Shown in pieces: positions 4,961-8,380 of a stretch of 8,380 nt of DNA. The stretch comes from a bacterium (GTDB lineage: Bacteria; SZUA-182; SZUA-191), in assembly GCA_003230535.1 (NCBI GenBank), contig QIEW01000468.1:1-8380 (forward strand). Reading direction: 5' to 3'. Below the pieces are notes generated by a model. The model ran no database searches. It was not told the origin of the DNA and was given only the letters and a program-made list of their open reading frames with translations. The first letter of the stretch is position 1. The number at the start of each line of letters is the position of its first letter. The position numbers and the translations under genes were made by a program.

Positions 4961-5551
4961 TTAAAGTTCCTCTTCCACCAAAATGATGGTATCTCCTTTT
5001 TTGGCCAGGTAATGGAGCTTATTGTCATCATCCCAGGCCAGCTTAGCCCCCCCGATGGCAACAATATCATCATATTCCTTTCCTTCTTCTCCGTCTACAA
5101 TGACTAACCGCTTATTACCTCGAGCCGCTCTATAGGCCACATGCTCACTATCCGGACTGAAAACGGGATCCCCTTCCATAATCCCGTCATACTCCTTCCC
5201 TTCCCTGCCGTCCACCACCACAATCCACTTTCTACCCCGCCCGGCTCCATAAGCTAACCGTTGACTATCCGGACTGAAAATAGGAGCCGTGCCGATGCCG
5301 TCGTATTCCTTACCGGCCTTACCATCCACCATTACCACCACTTTATTACCCCGGCGGGCAACATAAGCTATATGCTGATTATCAGGGCTTACCGTAAAGG
5401 AATCTCTTATCCAAGAAGAAAATTCGATCTTATCTAATTCTCTTTCAATAACCTCCCGACCGCCCACCTGTTCAGATTTTTCCCCACAGGCTGCCAAAAC
5501 CCAACCAAACAAAAATAAAGTCAACCCCAGAATAATAGCTTTATTTTTCAT
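4961..5551 (-). CDS. Lipoprotein with TolB/PD40-type beta-propeller repeats
   Basis: 196 residues. It opens with a type II signal peptide ending in the lipobox LAAC (cysteine 22) followed by Gly-Glu, which favours the outer membrane. After a short linker come three near-identical blades of about 38-40 residues. Each has FSPDS (or VSPDN), then AY, then RG.K, VVVDG.EGKEYDGI. A degenerate fourth follows (LAWDDDNKLHYLAKKGDT). The SPD..xxAY pattern is typical of PD40/WD40-like propeller blades as in TolB, but three or four blades do not close a normal six- or seven-blade propeller, so it may be partial or oligomerise. The start has AGGA just upstream. It precedes the cytochrome-porin gene on the same strand by 215 bp. 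I infer an envelope role; no ligand can be named. Confidence 0.75.
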   Translation of the reverse strand: MKNKAIILGLTLFLFGWVLAACGEKSEQVGGREVIERELDKIEFSSWIRDSFTVSPDNQHIAYVARRGNKVVVMVDGKAGKEYDGIGTAPIFSPDSQRLAYGAGRGRKWIVVVDGREGKEYDGIMEGDPVFSPDSEHVAYRAARGNKRLVIVDGEEGKEYDDIVAIGGAKLAWDDDNKLHYLAKKGDTIILVEEEL

Positions 5552-5654
5552 CTTATCCTACCTGATTTTTCTCCAGCATTGTTCACGGTTGTTATTTTAA
5601 CTTGAGCGTATAGGAAATTCCATTTTTTCTTCATTAAAACAATGGGATATAGCT

Positions 5655-5757
5655 TGTCATTCCCACGAAAGCGGGAATCCATAGGTTTTTACCAGGCTCC
5701 GGCTGGCGCCTACGCCCAGACGAGTCGGTCTAGATTCCTGCTTTCGCAGGAATGACA
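5655..5757. repeat. GTCATTCC-type dispersed palindromic repeat, 103-bp copy
   Basis: It begins TGTCATTCC and ends GGAATGACA, with a hairpin at each end (CCCACGAAAGCGGG; CCTGCTTTCGCAGG). It is the inverted relative of 1100-1171, with about 30 extra bases in the middle. It sits between the NrdG-like gene and the lipoprotein gene, so it separates two co-oriented transcription units. Confidence 0.85.
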
Positions 5758-5798
5758 AAGTAATGCAGGATAAACCTAAAAACTTACGAAATGCTGTG

Positions 5799-6614
5799 CT
5801 AGGCCGCTATCCGGCATTCCTTCACATAGTTTGCAGCCAACCTTTTTATTCTCTCCAAGGTAGATGCAGGGTAAGGTGAAAGAAATGACCTTTTCAGCTC
5901 CAGGGGAATTAACTTCCCGATAGGCACAGCAGGCGCACACCGATTTGTCGAACGTCGTCTATCTAAGGTTGAGCGTTGATTTCCACTTTTTCCTATCCCT
6001 GGGGGAATCCGGTAATTTTGTAAAGTCCAGCGTTTTGCTCCCCGGATTTGCTCCAGCAGCCGTTGAAGCCTGTCTTGTCCCAATATAGCCGGTGTCAGGG
6101 TAGTGCGGAGCTCATAGTCTATACCATCTGAGAGTAGCAGATCTAAAGACTTACGGATCGAGCGGACATCCACCGGACAGCCGGCTACATCAGCATAAGC
6201 CTCCGGCTCCAGGGGCGCCTTAATATCCAGGGCTACAAAATCCAGCAAACCCTGGTGAACCAGTCTGCATAATACATCCGGCTTAGAACCGTTAGTATCC
6301 AGTTTGGTGGCCAGCCCTCTCATCTTTAGCTCGCCCAACAGCTCCGGCAGCTGGGGGTGAAGGGTCGGCTCCCCGCCGGAGACCACCACCCCGCCTACGG
6401 CCACCCCTGACCTCTTATAGCGGAACTTATCCAGCCGCTTGAAGATCTGTTCCAGTGGTATGGTCGGAACGCTTGCCGGATAAGCCACCAGCGGCCAGTT
6501 ATGACAATAATAGCAACGGAAATTGCACCCCGGCAAAAATATCACCGAGGCTATTCTCCCCGGCCAATCCAGGAAGGAGTTCTCCAGAAAACCTTTTATG
6601 GTAAGATTAAGCAT
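5799..6614 (-). CDS. nrdG: Anaerobic ribonucleoside-triphosphate reductase activating protein (NrdG2-type radical SAM)
   Basis: 271 residues from the ATG at 6614. After KGFLENSFLDWPGRIASVIF comes the radical SAM cluster CNFRCYYC (C30, C34, C37), whose cysteines bind a 4Fe-4S cluster, then the SAM-binding SGGEP (79-83), and later LDTNGSKP and LDIKAP. This is the family that uses S-adenosylmethionine to install the glycyl radical on anaerobic ribonucleotide reductase NrdD, supporting DNA synthesis without oxygen. A relative activating another glycyl-radical enzyme cannot be excluded, since no nrdD is in the window. The frame extends upstream to a TTG at 6722, but homologs start at the chosen Met; neither start has a strong ribosome site. 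Residues about 203-240 carry an extra basic stretch (QRSTLDRRRSTNR) where relatives have a short linker. Confidence 0.85.
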   Translation of the reverse strand: MLNLTIKGFLENSFLDWPGRIASVIFLPGCNFRCYYCHNWPLVAYPASVPTIPLEQIFKRLDKFRYKRSGVAVGGVVVSGGEPTLHPQLPELLGELKMRGLATKLDTNGSKPDVLCRLVHQGLLDFVALDIKAPLEPEAYADVAGCPVDVRSIRKSLDLLLSDGIDYELRTTLTPAILGQDRLQRLLEQIRGAKRWTLQNYRIPPGIGKSGNQRSTLDRRRSTNRCAPAVPIGKLIPLELKRSFLSPYPASTLERIKRLAANYVKECRIAA

Positions 6615-7068
6615 AACGCCCAATGACTGGCAATTTGGGAGCGGCCTTTCCCTAAACAGCCTGCATATAACCTTCCCGTCAGGACTGTTTGTGAAACCTG
6701 TTTTCTCCCGGATAGCAACCAATTATGGCGATTTATCGGGGCCTAAAGCAACAACCTTAAACAGCCGCCAGCAGTTATCCTGGCTGGCTGAAGTTGCGGA
6801 AATAAACTGAGGTACAAGAATTACAACCTTTCATATTATAAAATATATCAGTTCTATTGTCACCTAAAAATTGCCAGCGGCAACCATTTAAAATCTAAGT
6901 TGAGCTATTTTTAGTTATCAGGGATGAGTATAAATTACTTAGAAGAATGATGAATAGTTTGCTATAATGCCAGCGTTGTCCGGTTAGTTTTTTGCAGGCG
7001 ACAGGAGAACCGTTTGACTATAGAACGCTATACGAGTTGGCGAGGTCACTTTTGTAACTTTTGATATT
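6615..7068. other. Divergent intergenic region between nrdG and the flavoprotein gene
   Basis: The region holds a sigma70-like promoter facing right (6939-6968), an imperfect inverted repeat CAGCCGCCAG / CTGGCTGGCTG (6762-6790) in the nrdG leader, and a small TTGCC-AGC-GGCAA hairpin (6871-6883). No gene is supported. The open frame reaching to 6722 on the minus strand is an extension of nrdG without a credible start. Confidence 0.5.
6939..6968 (+). promoter_or_regulatory. Sigma70-like promoter upstream of the flavoprotein gene
   Basis: TTAGAA (6939-6944) and a perfect TATAAT (6963-6968) are separated by 18 bp. Transcription would begin near 6975 and leave a leader of roughly 95 nt before the ATG at 7069. 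The -10 matches consensus; the -35 is weak. Confidence 0.5.
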
Positions 7069-8274
7069 ATGCGGATGAATATGCTGAAAGGGGCGGAATT
7101 TTTAATTTGCGGCGGTGGGATTATCGGTCTTACTATGGCCAACAGTCTATTGGAGAAAGGCTGTGATGGGATAGTAATTATTGAGAAGGAGGATGATATC
7201 GGAAAACATGCTTCCGGGCGAAACAGCGGGGTGCTACATGCGGGAATATATTATGCCTCCGACAGCTTCAAAGCAAAGTTCTGTCTCCGCGGCAATTTTT
7301 TAATGAAAGAATATTGCCGCCGAAATGGTTTAACCATACTTGACACAGGAAAAGTGATTGTAACAAAAAAAGAGGAAGATATTAAGGTATTGCAGGAGCT
7401 GTATGAGAGGGCCAGGCAGAATGGGGCAAAGGTAGAACTTATCGACCAGAAAAGTCTTGCGGAGATAGAGCCCCATGCCAAGACCTGTGGCAGGGCTTTG
7501 TACTCTTACTATACGGCGGTGGTAGACCCTAAAAAAATACTCCGCAGCTTATATAACAAGCTTCTCTCTTCCGGAAAAGTTAGCATTATTACCAATACCC
7601 GCTTTACCGGCCTGAAGGGGAGCCATACTGCTCTTACAAACTCTGCGCCGATCCGGTTCAAAACATTCATTAACGCCGCCGGCGCTTATAGCGACCAAGT
7701 GGCCCATATGTTTAGCGTAGGTCTTCATTACAAGCTGATCCCCTTCAAGGGTACCTATAAAAAACTCACCAAGAGGAAATCATCCATGGTAAGAGGCAAC
7801 ATATATCCTGTGCCTAATATAGAAAATCCTTTCCTGGGTGTACATTTTACCAGAGGGATAGATGGCGAGGTGTCCATCGGGCCCACGGCAATTCCCGCAT
7901 TGGGCAGAGAAAACTACGGGATATGCAGCGGTCTTGATTTAGAGGCCCTGGAGATACTTTATCGGGACGCAATCCTTTTATTTTCAAATCCTAAATTCAG
8001 AAAGGTTGCCTTTGAGGAGCCGAAAAAGTATCGGTTTAAACATTTTTTTCAAGATATCCGGACTATGGTGGATGAGATAACCCCCGATGACATTGAAGCT
8101 TCATCTAAAGTAGGGATAAGACCTCAGCTTGTCGATTGGCGGAAAAAAGAATTGATCATGGATTTTTTAGTGATCCAGGACGGTGACAGCCTCCACATCA
8201 TGAATGCCATTTCTCCCGCCTTTACATGCTCTATGGCCTTTGCAGAATTCATAGTCGATAAATACTTGTCCTGA
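7069..8274 (+). CDS. lhgO: FAD-dependent L-2-hydroxyglutarate oxidase-like protein
   Basis: 401 residues, near the 422 of E. coli LhgO (YgaF). The N-terminus has the dinucleotide-binding fold GGGIIG (15-20), with the acidic residue ending strand two at E39. The family signature follows: GKHASGRNSGVLHAGIYYAS (45-64), then FKAKFCLRG. The C-terminal half has the DAO-type substrate domain, with INAAGAYSDQVA, GPTAIPALGRENY and, near the end, GIRPQL and NAISPAFTCSMAFAEFI. LhgO-type enzymes oxidise L-2-hydroxyglutarate to 2-oxoglutarate and pass electrons to the membrane quinone pool. Related DAO-superfamily proteins act on other hydroxy acids, so the substrate is an inference. Three in-frame Met codons (7069, 7075, 7081) compete and none has a strong Shine-Dalgarno. 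It is transcribed away from nrdG and followed only by a MITE copy. Confidence 0.85.
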   Translation: MRMNMLKGAEFLICGGGIIGLTMANSLLEKGCDGIVIIEKEDDIGKHASGRNSGVLHAGIYYASDSFKAKFCLRGNFLMKEYCRRNGLTILDTGKVIVTKKEEDIKVLQELYERARQNGAKVELIDQKSLAEIEPHAKTCGRALYSYYTAVVDPKKILRSLYNKLLSSGKVSIITNTRFTGLKGSHTALTNSAPIRFKTFINAAGAYSDQVAHMFSVGLHYKLIPFKGTYKKLTKRKSSMVRGNIYPVPNIENPFLGVHFTRGIDGEVSIGPTAIPALGRENYGICSGLDLEALEILYRDAILLFSNPKFRKVAFEEPKKYRFKHFFQDIRTMVDEITPDDIEASSKVGIRPQLVDWRKKELIMDFLVIQDGDSLHIMNAISPAFTCSMAFAEFIVDKYLS

Positions 8275-8337
8275 TACTACCTTGCCTGGTCGGTGATGGT
8301 TATGCTATATTAACCCTCGATTTACCGAAGCAATCAT

Positions 8338-8380
8338 CCCGGATTATTCATAAATTCACGGTAAACATTAATGATGTTAT
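8338..8380 (-). repeat. MITE-like repeat family A, copy 3 (cut by right window edge)
   Basis: It starts at CCCGGATTATTC and continues as the reverse complement of 1063 downward, with only a few substitutions over 43 bp. It has the same orientation as copy 1, so copies 1 and 3 are direct repeats about 8.3 kb apart. The flanking bases are TCAT rather than TTAA. Confidence 0.8.

Noticed and set aside
6866-6883. Minus-strand hairpin TTGCC-GCT-GGCAA followed by TTTTT as an intrinsic terminator
   Set aside because: The stem is only 5 bp and no minus-strand gene lies upstream for it to terminate.

Overview
The window looks like chromosome from a Gram-negative, at least partly anaerobic bacterium. 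The evidence is an outer-membrane-type beta-barrel protein carrying a CxxCH heme site, a lipoprotein, System I cytochrome c maturation genes (ccmB, ccmC, ccmD) and an NrdG-type radical SAM activase. Small non-coding repeats are unusually dense (several families, many palindromic). This is typical of repeat-rich genomes from uncultured Desulfobacterota, Nitrospirota or Planctomycetota-like lineages, but I cannot name the lineage from this sequence alone.

Layout. Nearly everything lies on the minus strand. Read in the direction of transcription: nrdG-like activase (6614-5799), beta-propeller-repeat lipoprotein (5551-4961), monoheme cytochrome-porin fusion resembling Cyc2 (4745-3495), ccmB (3436-2759), a DUF4258 toxin-like pseudogene (2742-2266) with its YgiT zinc-finger partner (2262-2029), ccmC (1992-1309), a 49-residue ccmD (868-719), and tRNA-Thr(CGU) (429-355). 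An L-2-hydroxyglutarate oxidase-like flavoprotein (7069-8274) is the only plus-strand gene.

The central story is a cytochrome-maturation operon invaded by small mobile units. Between ccmB and ccmC sits a toxin-antitoxin-like cassette flanked by a 24-bp direct repeat. That repeat duplicates the 3' end of ccmB and supplies the Shine-Dalgarno of ccmC. The toxin-like gene is itself broken by a 164-bp MITE-like element with 14-bp terminal inverted repeats and a 7-9 bp target duplication. Removing the element plus one 7-bp duplication (171 bp) restores a 101-residue reading frame. Between ccmC and ccmD sit a second 164-bp MITE family (three copies in the window, one cut by each window edge) and another inverted-repeat element. 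Two of those MITE copies lie in opposite orientation around tRNA-Thr and ccmD.

Functionally, CcmB and CcmC move and present heme to the maturation machinery and CcmD assists. The adjacent CxxCH porin is a plausible client. ccmA, the usual partner encoded just before ccmB, is absent here and the porin gene occupies its place. I found no CRISPR array, transposase, integrase or recognisable defence system.
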